Assembly: GCA_005789975.1 (NCBI GenBank)
Contig: SXWC01000124.1
Location: 1 to 25,003 of the forward strand
Direction: 5' to 3'
Length of the DNA stretch: 25,003 nt
DNA from: Planctomycetaceae bacterium
Lineage (GTDB): Bacteria; Planctomycetota; Planctomycetia; Pirellulales; UBA1268
The notes below the pieces were generated by a model, which saw only the letters and a list, made by a program, of their open reading frames with translations, was not told the DNA's origin and made no database searches. The position numbers and the translations under genes are program-made. Below, one piece after another: positions 1 to 7,471 of this stretch. Every line of letters starts with the position of its first letter. The stretch's first letter is position 1.

Positions 1-91
1 GGCCACCAACGCGGTGCAGATCGCCGAATACCTCGCCAAGCACGGCGTGCGGCCCGCCGGGATGAAGGCGGGGCGGCCGGTGCGGGAATGA
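1..91 (+). CDS. asd: Aspartate-semialdehyde dehydrogenase, C-terminal end (partial)
   Basis: Only the last 29 codons are in the window (reading from base 2, stop TGA at 89-91). The residues ATNAVQIAEYLAKHG match the conserved C-terminal helix of aspartate-semialdehyde dehydrogenase, the second enzyme of the aspartate pathway to lysine, threonine and methionine. The stop codon overlaps the truA start (ATGA, 88-91), which suggests translational coupling. The call rests on this short tail only, so another dehydrogenase with a similar C-terminus cannot be fully excluded. Confidence 0.65.
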   Translation, partial: ATNAVQIAEYLAKHGVRPAGMKAGRPVRE

Positions 92-924
92 CGAGCCCGT
101 CCGGCGGCGACTCCCGGCCGGCCGCGGGCCGGCGGATCGCCCTGCGACTCGCCTACGAGGGGAGCCGCTACGCGGGCTGGCAGGCGCAGCCCGGCGTGGC
201 GACGGTGCAGGGGGCGATCGCCGAGGCGATCCGGTCGATCTCGGGCGAGGAGATCCTGCCCCGGGGAGCGAGCCGTACCGACGCGGGCGTGCACGCGCTC
301 GATCAGGTCGCGGCATTCACCTCGGTGAGCGGCCATTCCGCCGCGGTCTGGGTGAAGGCACTCAACGCCCTGCTGCCCTCGGACATCACCGTCCGCGAGG
401 GGCGGGAGGTCGCCCCCGACTTCAACCCGGTGACGGCGGCCCTCCGCAAGCGATATCGCTACAGGATTCACGACGCCCCGTGGCGGCCCGTGTTGCAGCG
501 GCATCTCGTCTGGCACTGGCGGGGCCGGCTCGACATCGATCTGATGCGGGCGGCGGCCCCGGCACTCGTGGGCGAGCACGATTTCACGAGCTTCGAGAGC
601 ACCCTGTCGCCGCGGCGGACGAAGGTCCGCACGATCCATGCACTCCGGGTCGAGCGGCCGCCCGTGTCGGACGACGCGGCCGGCTCCGAAGTCTGGATCG
701 AGGTCGAGGGCAACGGTTTTTTGTACAACATGGTCCGGATCATCGCCGGCTCGCTGGCGATGGTCGGCGCCGAAAAACAACCGCCCGAGTGGCTCGGGCA
801 GGCGCTCGCCGCCCGCAGTCGGCCCGCCGCGGGGCCGACGGCGCCACCGCAGGGACTCGTGCTGGTGTCGATCGAACTCGATTCCGGGTGGGAATCACTG
901 ACCTCCGCGCTGGAAGCTGGATGA
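88..924 (+). CDS. truA: tRNA pseudouridine(38-40) synthase TruA
   Basis: This 278-aa protein fits TruA, which converts uridines 38-40 of the tRNA anticodon arm to pseudouridine; the family is usually 250-280 aa. The N-terminal half has LAYEGSRYAGWQAQ, and the catalytic-aspartate motif is GASRTDAGVHALDQ at about residues 60-73. Further on are the family features KRYRYRI, GEHDFTSFES and GNGFLYNMVRIIAGSL. The start ATG overlaps the asd stop, and the stop (TGA, 922-924) lies inside the ATGATG at the start of the next gene. The gene is therefore probably expressed as part of an operon with tight coupling on both sides. The first 15 residues are Pro/Ser/Gly-rich and look like a disordered leader. 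Confidence 0.95.
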   Translation: MTSPSGGDSRPAAGRRIALRLAYEGSRYAGWQAQPGVATVQGAIAEAIRSISGEEILPRGASRTDAGVHALDQVAAFTSVSGHSAAVWVKALNALLPSDITVREGREVAPDFNPVTAALRKRYRYRIHDAPWRPVLQRHLVWHWRGRLDIDLMRAAAPALVGEHDFTSFESTLSPRRTKVRTIHALRVERPPVSDDAAGSEVWIEVEGNGFLYNMVRIIAGSLAMVGAEKQPPEWLGQALAARSRPAAGPTAPPQGLVLVSIELDSGWESLTSALEAG

Positions 925-1769
925 TGGCCAAACTCCCCGAACAACTCGGCTCCCTGAAGCTCGTGCAGCAGATCGGCGTCGGCAAACACTGCCAGGTCTG
1001 GGAGGCCCTCGACACGAAGGCCCGGGCGAAGGTGGCGATCAAGGTGGTCGTGCCCGATATGGCCAAGGACGCGGGCCAGCGGAAGCTCCTCGAACACGAG
1101 CTCAAGGTCGCGAAGTCGCTCGACCATCCGACGATCATCAAGATCGACCGATTCACGGAAGACGGCGGCCTGCCGCACCTCGTGATGGAGTATTTCCCGA
1201 CGCCGAACCTCAAGAAGCAGATCGCCTCCGGTGTCGAATCGCTCGCGCCCCGGCTCCAGCGGATCGTGACCGAGATCGCTCTCGCGCTCGACCACATGCA
1301 TGCCCGCGGCTGGGTGCACCGTGACGTGAAGCCGGACAACGTGCTGGCCGCCGCGGACGGACAGACGAAGGTCATCGATCTCGCGATCTCCGCGCGGGCG
1401 TCCGGCATGCTCGGCAAGCTTCTCGGCGGCAAGACGCCGCCGCAGGGCTCGCCGAGCTACATGTCGCCCGAGCAGATCCGCGGCGAGTGCCTCGACGCCC
1501 GGTCCGACATCTACTCCTTCGGCTGCGTGCTCTTCGAACTCCTCGCCGGCCGGCCCCCCTACACGGGGACCGACACCAACGACCTGCTCAACAAGCACGT
1601 CTCGGCGACGGTGCCGGCAGTGGACGCCTTCAACAACAACGCCACGACGAGCATCTCGAAATACCTCCGGCAGATGCTCGCCAAGAAGCCGTCGGAGCGG
1701 CCGGGGACGATGAAGGACGTGCTGCAACAGCTCCGGGCGATCCGGCTCCTTGAACGGGCGGGCGTCTGA
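921..1769 (+). CDS. Soluble Ser/Thr protein kinase (Hanks type) with atypical motifs
   Basis: This 282-aa protein is essentially a kinase domain alone, with no transmembrane segment or sensor domain. The lysine of VAIK is K41, the likely helix-C glutamate is E60 in LEHELKVAK, the catalytic loop is HRDVKPDN (133-140), and the APE-like motif reads SPE in GSPSYMSPEQ. Two motifs depart from consensus. The glycine loop reads GVGKHCQVW, without the third glycine, and the DFG motif is DLA (153-155). The essential Asp and Lys are kept, so activity is plausible. Two ATG codons (921 and 924) overlap the truA stop, which indicates coupling to truA. accA follows 134 bp downstream. The substrate is unknown; the position suggests, but does not show, a link to tRNA modification or fatty-acid synthesis. 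Confidence 0.9.
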   Translation: MMAKLPEQLGSLKLVQQIGVGKHCQVWEALDTKARAKVAIKVVVPDMAKDAGQRKLLEHELKVAKSLDHPTIIKIDRFTEDGGLPHLVMEYFPTPNLKKQIASGVESLAPRLQRIVTEIALALDHMHARGWVHRDVKPDNVLAAADGQTKVIDLAISARASGMLGKLLGGKTPPQGSPSYMSPEQIRGECLDARSDIYSFGCVLFELLAGRPPYTGTDTNDLLNKHVSATVPAVDAFNNNATTSISKYLRQMLAKKPSERPGTMKDVLQQLRAIRLLERAGV

Positions 1770-1810
1770 CCGGCGGGATGCCCCCGACCGCGGGAGCGGT
1801 GCAGGGGGGC

Positions 1811-1836
1811 CCGGGAAACGGCGGCCGATTTCCCGG
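1811..1836. repeat. Perfect inverted repeat between kinase gene and accA
   Basis: CCGGGAAA (1811-1818) and TTTCCCGG (1829-1836) form a perfect 8-bp stem around a 10-base loop, 42 bases past the kinase stop and 68 bases before the accA start. No T-run follows, so it is not a classical intrinsic terminator. It could be an RNA-stability or attenuating hairpin, or a relative of the GGAAAC...CCGG half of the repeats near 6230 and 7402. Confidence 0.45.
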
Positions 1837-1903
1837 TTGACGCGGGGTTTCCGTGGCGGGGAAACTCTTGGGCCTGTCCACCCCGCCCCGCAAGAGACCA
1901 CCG

Positions 1904-2875
1904 ATGGCCGCCGGACTGCATCGACTGCCGCTCGAGAAGCCGATCTACGAGATCGAAGACCGGATCGCCGCCCTCGAGGCGGCGCCCCTGGGCGGCCAGC
2001 AGCCCGAGGAGCTCCGCCGGCTGAAGCGGGAGCTCGTGGAGGTGCAGAAGAAGGTGTTTGGCGGGCTCGATCCCTGGCAGACGGTCGAGGTCTCGCGGCA
2101 TCCCAACCGGCCCAAGACGAGCGACTATCTGGATCTCGTGTTCGACGAATTCGTGGAGCTCCACGGCGACAAGTCGTTCGGCGACGATCCCGCCATCCTG
2201 TCGGGCTTCGCCAAACTCGACCAATACAAGGTGATGGTGATCGGCCATCAGAAGGGCAAAACGCTCGCCGAGCGGCAGGCCTGCCACTTCGGCTGCGCCC
2301 ATCCCGAGGGCTACCGCAAGGCGATGGGCAAGATGAAGCTGGCGGCCAAATACGGCCTGCCGGTGATCTGCCTGATCGACACGCCCGGCGCCTATCCGGG
2401 GATCGGGGCCGAGGAGCGCGGCCAGGCCCAGGTGATCGCCGAGAGCATGTTCCTGATGGCGACGCTCCCGGTGCCGATCGTCTGCGTGGTGATCGGCGAG
2501 GGGGGCTCCGGCGGCGCGCTCGGCATCGGCGTGGGCGACCGGGTGGCCGTGATGGAGCACGCCTACTACAGCGTGATCAGCCCCGAGGGCTGTGCGGGCA
2601 TCCTCTGGAAGAGCGTGGAGTTCAAGGCGGATGCCGCCCGAGCGCTGCGGTTCCGGTCGGCCGATCTCAAGGAGTTTGGCGTGATCGACGCCGTGATCGA
2701 GGAACCCGCCGGCGGCGCCCATCGGCATCCGCGGCGGATGGCGGCCCGGCTGAAGATGTATCTGGCGAGATCACTCCGCGAGCTCCTGGCCCGGCCGCGG
2801 GATCAGCTCGTCAACGAGCGGTACGAGAAGTTCCGCCGGATGGGGATGTTTCTCGAGGGCGAAGCGGCCGGCTGA
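1904..2875 (+). CDS. accA: Acetyl-CoA carboxylase carboxyltransferase subunit alpha
   Basis: AccA pairs with AccD to transfer the carboxyl group from biotin-BCCP to acetyl-CoA, making malonyl-CoA for fatty-acid synthesis. From the ATG at 1904 the product is 323 aa, close to the usual ~319. It shows LEKPIYEIEDRIAALE, the linker helix, FVELHGDKSFGDD, GHQKGK, the oxyanion region DTPGAYPGIGAEERGQ, and GEGGSGGALGIG. A GTG at 1853 would add 17 residues, but family members start just before the xLEKPI motif, so 1904 is preferred; an AAGAGA lies about 7 bases upstream. It follows the kinase gene in the same direction and may share its transcript. accD is not in this window. Confidence 0.95.
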   Translation: MAAGLHRLPLEKPIYEIEDRIAALEAAPLGGQQPEELRRLKRELVEVQKKVFGGLDPWQTVEVSRHPNRPKTSDYLDLVFDEFVELHGDKSFGDDPAILSGFAKLDQYKVMVIGHQKGKTLAERQACHFGCAHPEGYRKAMGKMKLAAKYGLPVICLIDTPGAYPGIGAEERGQAQVIAESMFLMATLPVPIVCVVIGEGGSGGALGIGVGDRVAVMEHAYYSVISPEGCAGILWKSVEFKADAARALRFRSADLKEFGVIDAVIEEPAGGAHRHPRRMAARLKMYLARSLRELLARPRDQLVNERYEKFRRMGMFLEGEAAG

Positions 2876-2903
2876 CGGCGGATGAGCGGCATGGCCGGGC
2901 CGG

Positions 2904-3142
2904 TCAGCCGTCGGGCGTTTCGATCAGGTGCTGCAGCCGCGCGGCGAGCTCGGCCGGATACCGTGCCGGCCAGTCACGCGCACCGCGTCGCGGGCCTTTG
3001 CATCGGGCCCGTCGAGGAACATCTCGATGCCGGCGACGCGGCGGCGGATGAATCCCGCCTTGGCCAGCGCCTCGCCGGCGCGATCGAGGTCTTCCCGCCG
3101 GAGCACGAGATCGACTGCCAAGAGCCCGTCGTACTCGGTCAT
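2904..3142 (-). pseudogene. Remnant of a small conserved protein with internal deletion and frame change
   Basis: Reading leftward from the ATG at 3142, the frame gives MTEYDGLLAVDLVLRREDL, then GIEMFLDGPDAKARDAV, which I recognise from a small planctomycete family with a nucleotidyltransferase-like look. It then loses the family sequence. In another minus frame the sequence resumes with WPARYPAELAARLQHLIE and ends TPDG at 2904, the usual C-terminus of the same family. The switch falls around 2965-2985. About 50 middle residues appear to be missing, so a single-base sequencing error cannot explain it; a deletion with frame change is more likely. The family assignment is from memory and the function is unknown. 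A GGAGAGG precedes the ATG, so a truncated peptide could still be made. Confidence 0.5.
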
Positions 3143-3183
3143 GGGGAGCCTCTCCATCTGGCCTCCATGGTGCCACGGCGGGT

Positions 3184-3290
3184 GGAGCTTCCGGCCTTTT
3201 TCGCGGAGCAGGCCGATCGCCCGCAGCGTTCCGCGTTTGAGTTCCGCATGGATCGGCACGGGCACTGTGACCGTCGTGTCCGGATCAGTT
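3184..3290 (-). pseudogene. Possible HicA-type toxin C-terminal remnant
   Basis: On the minus strand, in the same frame as the start of the neighbouring remnant, the translation reads DTTVTVPVPIHAELKRGTL followed by RAIGLLREKG. The pattern VPVxxHxELKRGTLRxI resembles the end of HicA-family mRNA interferases, where a His-containing strand is followed by the last helix. No start, dsRNA-binding core or HicB partner is present: upstream lies only the stop of the 70-aa gene. I read this as a degraded toxin tail, but the match is short and made from memory. Confidence 0.3.
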
Positions 3291-3501
3291 AGCTAGCCTG
3301 CAGCGCCTCGACGCTGTTGATATGGATGAGTGCGCAGGTGACGCTACGGTCGTCGTCGGGATAGTAGACGATCATTTTCGTCTTCATGACAAACGCGCAC
3401 TCTGGATGTCGGATCTCGTGGGCTTCCCCATTCGACATCCGGATCACAAACGGCTCGAAAGGCTCGCGGCGGAGGTAGTCGCGGATGGTGTCGGCGTTCA
3501 C
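3289..3501 (-). CDS. Small conserved hypothetical protein (70 aa)
   Basis: The product begins MNADTIRDYLRREPFEPF and continues with VIRMSNGEAHEIRHPECAF, ending HINSVEALQAS. This pattern (FEPFxIRxSNGExHEIRHPE) is one I associate with a small planctomycete family of unknown function. The start is GTG at 3501, with GAGG six bases upstream. There is no signal peptide or membrane segment, and the predicted secondary structure looks like a small beta fold. It lies directly before the HicA-like remnant, in a setting typical of small toxin-antitoxin-like gene clusters, but nothing in it proves such a role. Confidence 0.65.
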   Translation of the reverse strand: MNADTIRDYLRREPFEPFVIRMSNGEAHEIRHPECAFVMKTKMIVYYPDDDRSVTCALIHINSVEALQAS

Positions 3502-3614
3502 GGCAGACCTCGCAGGACTCTCCGGATACTGTACCGGTGAACATCGTAGCGGGCGTCCGCGCGGCAGGCAACGCGGCGGCTTTCTTGGTCGCGTGGCTGC
3601 CTTGGCCCGCCGGC

Positions 3615-4016
3615 TCAGCCGCCCTGGAGTTCCGTGTACTTGCGGGCGTTGCCGCGGGCGAGGTTGACCGGGTATTTCGCCTCGTTGGCCGCGAGCTTGG
3701 CAGTGATCGCCTCGGCGAGGTCGATGCCCAGCCGGTCGGCCAGGAGCATGGCGAACATCACGACATCGGCGATCTCGTCGGCCACAAGAGCCAGCTTGGC
3801 CGGGTCGGCCAGATCCTGATCGACCTCGGCGTCTGTCTTCCAGAGCAGCCGCTCCTGGAGTTCCGCCGCCTCGATGGCCGTCGCCGCGGCCAGGTTCTTC
3901 GGCGTGTGGACCTGGGCCCAGTCGCGGTCGTCACGAAACCGGCGGACAGCCGCCACGAGATCTGCGAGCGGGATTCTGTTTGGATCGGAGCAGGTGGGTT
4001 CCATGGCGGTGAACAT
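3615..4016 (-). CDS. MazG-like nucleotide pyrophosphohydrolase
   Basis: This all-alpha NTP pyrophosphatase of the MazG/dCTPase-like group (COG1694 type) probably hydrolyses non-canonical or surplus (d)NTPs to monophosphates. From the ATG at 4016 it is 133 aa, typical for single-domain members. Signature parts are FRDDRDWAQVHTPKNLA, the metal-binding EAAELQE helix, and DEIADVVMFAMLLADRLGID with the second acidic cluster. An internal ATG at 4004 would give 129 aa; neither has a clear ribosome binding site. The open frame continues upstream to 4223, but that extension is not family-like. A weak promoter candidate is at 4056-4084. Confidence 0.85.
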   Translation of the reverse strand: MFTAMEPTCSDPNRIPLADLVAAVRRFRDDRDWAQVHTPKNLAAATAIEAAELQERLLWKTDAEVDQDLADPAKLALVADEIADVVMFAMLLADRLGIDLAEAITAKLAANEAKYPVNLARGNARKYTELQGG

Positions 4017-4055
4017 AGCAATCAGCCACGAAACAGCCCCTCTCCCCAACGTCCG

Positions 4056-4084
4056 ATAATGTCTCTTATGTCCGTTTCGGCCAA
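4056..4084 (-). promoter_or_regulatory. Candidate sigma-70-like promoter for the MazG-like gene
   Basis: On the minus strand TTGGCC (4079-4084) and CATTAT (4056-4061) are separated by 17 bases, about 40 bases before the 4016 start. The hexamers match consensus only partly and the call is tentative. The rest of 4017-4235 holds no gene I can support. Confidence 0.3.
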
Positions 4085-4235
4085 GCGTTTTCGCCTTGTT
4101 TTCTAGGCTCATTCCCCCTGCCCGCCCGATGTCCACGAGAGCCCGAACGTCGTGGCGAACACCACGCCGCCATGCCCGTGCGGGCGGCGAGTCGCGGTCC
4201 GTCGGCGAGCCCGTGCCCGGCATGCCGACGTCTCA

Positions 4236-5072
4236 TCAGCGGATGGGGAGCGGCGTCTGTGCGCCGACCGGAAACTGCCCCGGCGGCTGCTGGTACTGCG
4301 GCCGGTTCGGAAATCCGCTCGTGGCCGGCGGTGTCGGTTGTGGCGGCTGCATGGTCGTGGCTGCCGGGCCGCCCCAGGCCGTCGGCGAGGTGAAGCCGGC
4401 GGGCACGGCCTGCTGCCCCCCCTGCCCCAGCGTCGCCGGTGCGGCGGCGTTGCCCGTCCAGGCTGTCGGCGAAGTGACGCTCTCCCAGATGGCTTTGAGC
4501 GCGGACGGCTGGGCCAGGCCGTTTGGCTGCGGCGGGGCGGCGACGCCGGCTCCCGGCTGCCGAAACTGGTCCTCGAACTGCTTGACGAAGGGCTGCACCG
4601 GCTCCGCGATGTTCGGCGGGAGCAGGTCGTCGGCCCGGACGATGATTTCGGCCACGAGCCGGCCGCTACGGCTGCTGACGATCTGGTTGCGGTAGGCAGG
4701 GGCCAGCGTGACGGCGAAGAACGTGACCACGACGCAGATCAGCCCGCCTTTTGCCAGGCCGAAGACCAGGCCGAGTTGGTGGTCGAATGCCGAGAGGTGG
4801 ACGGCGTTGATCGCGCCCGAGATCACGCGGAACACCAGCCACACGCCCAGCGACGTGCCCACGTAGATTGCCAGCATCGCGATCAGCCGGTTCCAGGGGG
4901 CCGACTGACCCACAAGCGGAGCCAGGGAGCCGCTGAACCGCAGGGCGAGAAAGCTGCTGGCTGCGATGCCGGCGATCCACGCGATTTGCCAGACGATGCC
5001 CTTGAAATAGCCCAGGACCGCTGCCGCGGCGAGTATCCCCAGCATCACCAGGTCGTAGCCTTCGATCGACAT
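4236..5072 (-). CDS. CvpA-family inner membrane protein with Pro/Gln-rich tail
   Basis: From the ATG at 5072 (AGGAG at 5083-5087, about 10 bases upstream) the product is 278 aa. The first ~125 residues hold four membrane helices (about 7-22, 26-46, 62-83 and 102-123), including GYFKGIVWQIAWIAG and FGLAKGGLICVVVTFFAV. This is the layout of CvpA proteins, linked in E. coli to colicin V production and later to envelope stress resistance. After about residue 165 comes a long tail rich in Pro, Gln, Ala and Gly, ending GQFPVGAQTPLPIR, likely disordered and unlike the short E. coli tail. The biochemical role is unknown. The flanking genes give no functional hint. Confidence 0.75.
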   Translation of the reverse strand: MSIEGYDLVMLGILAAAAVLGYFKGIVWQIAWIAGIAASSFLALRFSGSLAPLVGQSAPWNRLIAMLAIYVGTSLGVWLVFRVISGAINAVHLSAFDHQLGLVFGLAKGGLICVVVTFFAVTLAPAYRNQIVSSRSGRLVAEIIVRADDLLPPNIAEPVQPFVKQFEDQFRQPGAGVAAPPQPNGLAQPSALKAIWESVTSPTAWTGNAAAPATLGQGGQQAVPAGFTSPTAWGGPAATTMQPPQPTPPATSGFPNRPQYQQPPGQFPVGAQTPLPIR

Positions 5073-5472
5073 CGAGCAGCGTCTCCTGGGATCCCACGGC
5101 CATGCGAGCGACGGAGTGTAGAGACCGACCTGCCGGCGGACGAAGCCCAGAAACAGAGTCCTCGAAGGCAGGATCATGCCGTTACACGAGGCACTGCAGA
5201 CACGTCTTTCCCATCTTGCGCAGGGCACTCATCCGCACGCCGGCAAGGAGTCGGCGGCCGTGCAGATCGCCCAGCCTCCCCAGACTTCCGCCTTTTGCGG
5301 TTCAATCATCCGTCCATTGAAAAGGTGATAGTTCCGAACGTTTGCTTTCGGCGGTGCAGGGGATGCGGCGCGGTGTCGGCTGTCCCTTTGACGGGCAACG
5401 GTCGATACGAACGACGGAGTGCGCTGGACGGAAGGGAATCCGCTCGGTCGCTCTCCTTGGGGGAATCTCAGC
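5073..5472. other. 400-bp divergent intergenic region
   Basis: This lies between the divergently transcribed CvpA-type and hydrolase genes. It contains the minus-strand ribosome binding site for the CvpA-type gene (5083-5087) and GGGGGA at about 5459-5464 before the hydrolase start. No small gene, RNA gene or strong promoter could be supported. The stretch around 5317-5345 is AT-richer than its surroundings, which may mark regulatory DNA. Confidence 0.4.
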
Positions 5473-6210
5473 GTGCCCGGCTTCCGCGAGCACATCACCG
5501 GCTCATCCTTAGTGGGTGCGGGCTACGGCGCGGCCGCCTGGTATCTGGGCGACATGCCGCCCATGACCTGCGCCCTGGGCACGGGGCTGTGCGCGGTTTC
5601 CGGCATGCTGCCCGACCTCGACAGCGGCCCGGGCACGCCGCTTCGCGAGAGCGTGGCGTTTGCCGCGGCCCTGGTTCCGCTGCTGATGATCCACCGCTTC
5701 CAACAGTGGGGCCTGCCGCTCGAGGCGATGATTCTCGTCGGAGTGGCTATCTATTTGACGGTCCGGTTCGGGATGACCTGGCTGCTCGAGAACCATGCGC
5801 GGCATCGCGGCATGTTTCACAGCCTCCCCGCGGCGGCGATCGCAGGCCAGGTGACGTTCCTCGCATTTTCCTCCGAGGAGCCGCTCCACCGCTATTTCGT
5901 CGCCAGCGCCGTCTTGCTCGGCTTTCTCACGCACCTCGTGCTCGACGAGATCTGGGCCGTCAGGCTCGGGCTTTTCGGACCGAAGGTGAAGAAGTCGTTC
6001 GGGACGGCGATGAAGGCCGCCGGAACGGAGCTCTGGCCGAACCTCATCTCCTACGCGATCGTGATCGTGCTCGGCGGCATCGCGGCCGCTGACGCGGCTT
6101 GGACCGAGCGGATGGCCAATGTCCGCCAGCACATGCAGCACGCCACCCGCACGTATTACCAGCAGCAACAGCAGCCACAGCAATATCCGCAGTCGCAGTT
6201 CCGGCGATAG
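5473..6210 (+). CDS. Membrane-bound metal-dependent hydrolase (YdjM/DUF457 family)
   Basis: Starting at GTG 5473, preceded by GGGGGA about 8 bases upstream, the product is 245 aa and begins MPGFREHITGSSLVGAGYGA. A GTG at 5419 is possible but adds a non-family leader. The metal-binding pattern of the family is visible: H7, D48/D50 in MLPDLDSGPG, H111 and H116 in HRGMFHSLP, and H154/D158 in THLVLDEIW. Hydrophobic helices in between place it in the inner membrane. The C-terminus ends in a Gln-rich low-complexity run (about residues 229-245). Members of this group are annotated as LexA-regulated or phospholipase-like hydrolases, but the true substrate is not known. A copy of a ~51-bp repeat follows 20 bases after the stop. 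Confidence 0.8.
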   Translation: MPGFREHITGSSLVGAGYGAAAWYLGDMPPMTCALGTGLCAVSGMLPDLDSGPGTPLRESVAFAAALVPLLMIHRFQQWGLPLEAMILVGVAIYLTVRFGMTWLLENHARHRGMFHSLPAAAIAGQVTFLAFSSEEPLHRYFVASAVLLGFLTHLVLDEIWAVRLGLFGPKVKKSFGTAMKAAGTELWPNLISYAIVIVLGGIAAADAAWTERMANVRQHMQHATRTYYQQQQQPQQYPQSQFRR

Positions 6211-6229
6211 CGGACTGGCGGGCAAGCCT

Positions 6230-6280
6230 GCACGCGCAGGATGCGAAGATCAGCGAACGGTGAAAACGCCGAGGGTTTCC
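6230..6280 (-). repeat. Dispersed ~51-bp repeat, copy 1 (inverted relative to copy 2)
   Basis: Read on the minus strand, this segment matches 7402-7452 at about 40 of 51 ungapped positions. The most conserved part is a 14-base identical core, TCGCTGATCTTCGC, followed by TCCTGC one base on. It also contains a 5-bp stem, CCTGC/GCAGG. It lies in the gap between the hydrolase stop and the ZIP gene. It may be a REP-like intergenic element. Confidence 0.6.
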
Positions 6281-6412
6281 CGAGGCGACACCCGCCGCAT
6301 CCATCGGCGGCTGATGAAATGATCCGCGGCCCATCAGGTGCCGGCCCTTGTTTCGTGCAGCCGGTGACGGGATCATGGCCCGACAGTCGTTCCAACCCCC
6401 GCCGTGTGCACC

Positions 6413-7351
6413 ATGCTCCTTGCCACCACGCTTCCCGACGCGACGGCTTTCGCCAGCCTCGTGGTGGAACTCCTGCTGATCGCGACCGCCGCCTTCGCGG
6501 GGGGGGCGTCGCTGGCGTTCCTGTCCCTCGGCCATCGGCCGATGCAGGTGCTCCTGTCGCTGACCGGGGGCGTGCTGCTCGGTGTGGGGATGCTCCACCT
6601 GTTGCCCCATGCCTGGATGCAGCTCGACCGCGACATCGAAAAGACGATGGGGTGGGTGCTGGCCGGCTTCTTTCTCATGTTTCTGCTCGAGCGGGCCTTT
6701 CACGGGCATGCCCACCACACCGCCGACGGTGGCTGCGGCCATGACCACGGCAGCCATGGCGATGACGCCGGTCATGGGCATGAGCACGCCGCCGCCCCTG
6801 CCGTGCGGTCGTTCGCCTGGTGCGGCGCGTTTGCCGGTCTCGCCCTGCACAGTCTCGCCGACGGAGCTGCTCTGGCGGCCTCGGTGGGGGCGGATGCCGC
6901 CCACGGCGTCGGGCTCTTGGCGGGGTTCGCGACCTTTCTCGCGATCCTCCTCCACAAGCCGTTCGATGCCGGCATCATCGCCACGCTGATGATCGACGCC
7001 GGAGCCTCGCCACGGACGAGGCTCCTGGTCAACGCGCTCTACGCGGCCGTCGTGCCGATCGGCGCCTTCGGCTTTCTCACGAGCCTCGCGCTTTTTGGCG
7101 GGCGGCAGGACGCAGTGCTCGGCATCGCCATGGCGATGGCGGCCGGGGCGTTTTTGTGCATCGCCGCGGCAGATCTCTTGCCGGAGGTGCAGTTTCACAG
7201 TCACGACCGCGTGTTGCTGACCACCGCGCTGGCGATGGGTCTGGCGATCGCCTGGGGGATCACCGCCTTGGAGCGGTCATCGCATGCCCATGGCGCCCAC
7301 ACGCAAAACGCGATCACGGCTCCGGCCGCCGCCCCCGCTCAGGATCGCTGA
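6413..7351 (+). CDS. ZIP-family divalent metal transporter
   Basis: The 312-aa inner membrane protein has about eight hydrophobic segments and the two ZIP signature helices: HSLADGAAL at residue 146 and HKPFDAGII at residue 181. The histidines and acidic residues of these line the metal path for Zn(2+), Fe(2+) or similar ions. Between helices 3 and 4 lies a His/Gly/Asp-rich loop (about residues 98-128), typical of the ZIP cytosolic metal-sensing loop. The C-terminus also carries several His. ATG at 6413 is chosen; a GTG at 6404 in the same frame is possible. No clear ribosome binding site is seen. The gene is flanked by inverted copies of a 51-bp repeat. Metal specificity cannot be read from the sequence. 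Confidence 0.85.
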   Translation: MLLATTLPDATAFASLVVELLLIATAAFAGGASLAFLSLGHRPMQVLLSLTGGVLLGVGMLHLLPHAWMQLDRDIEKTMGWVLAGFFLMFLLERAFHGHAHHTADGGCGHDHGSHGDDAGHGHEHAAAPAVRSFAWCGAFAGLALHSLADGAALAASVGADAAHGVGLLAGFATFLAILLHKPFDAGIIATLMIDAGASPRTRLLVNALYAAVVPIGAFGFLTSLALFGGRQDAVLGIAMAMAAGAFLCIAAADLLPEVQFHSHDRVLLTTALAMGLAIAWGITALERSSHAHGAHTQNAITAPAAAPAQDR

Positions 7352-7401
7352 AGGTCCACGGACAGAGTCATTCCCGACCTTCGTCCACTGGATCGAGCGG
7401 A

Positions 7402-7452
7402 GGAAACGCCGGGGGCTTTTCCCGGTCGCTGATCTTCGCGTCCTGCCCGCGC
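7402..7452 (+). repeat. Dispersed ~51-bp repeat, copy 2
   Basis: This begins GGAAACGCCGGGGG and contains the core TCGCTGATCTTCGC shared with copy 1 at 6230-6280, which is in opposite orientation. CCGGG and CCCGG within it can pair around a short CT-rich loop, so the RNA may form a hairpin. It lies between the ends of the convergent ZIP gene (stop 7351) and the membrane protein gene (stop 7472), where it could act in transcript termination. Confidence 0.6.
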
Positions 7453-7471
7453 GGACGTGGTGCACGGTCGG

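Noticed and set aside
468..1901. Long open frame on the minus strand across truA and the kinase gene
   Set aside because: It is antisense to two clear genes, has Arg/Pro/Ala-biased composition and no recognisable motif; such frames are expected in high-GC DNA.
1853..1903. GTG at 1853 as accA start
   Set aside because: The added residues are not family-like; the ATG at 1904 gives the typical AccA N-terminus and length.
1559..2728. 389-residue minus-strand frame over accA
   Set aside because: It is the reverse reading of a well-conserved gene, with repetitive Leu/His/Arg/Glu composition and no family.
4152..6092. 646-residue plus-strand frame
   Set aside because: It runs antisense to the CvpA-type gene and out of frame through the hydrolase gene; no domain is visible and it is Arg/Ala-rich.
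6713..6790. His/Gly-rich coding stretch as a nucleotide repeat
   Set aside because: It is the metal-binding loop common in ZIP transporters, not an independent repeat element.
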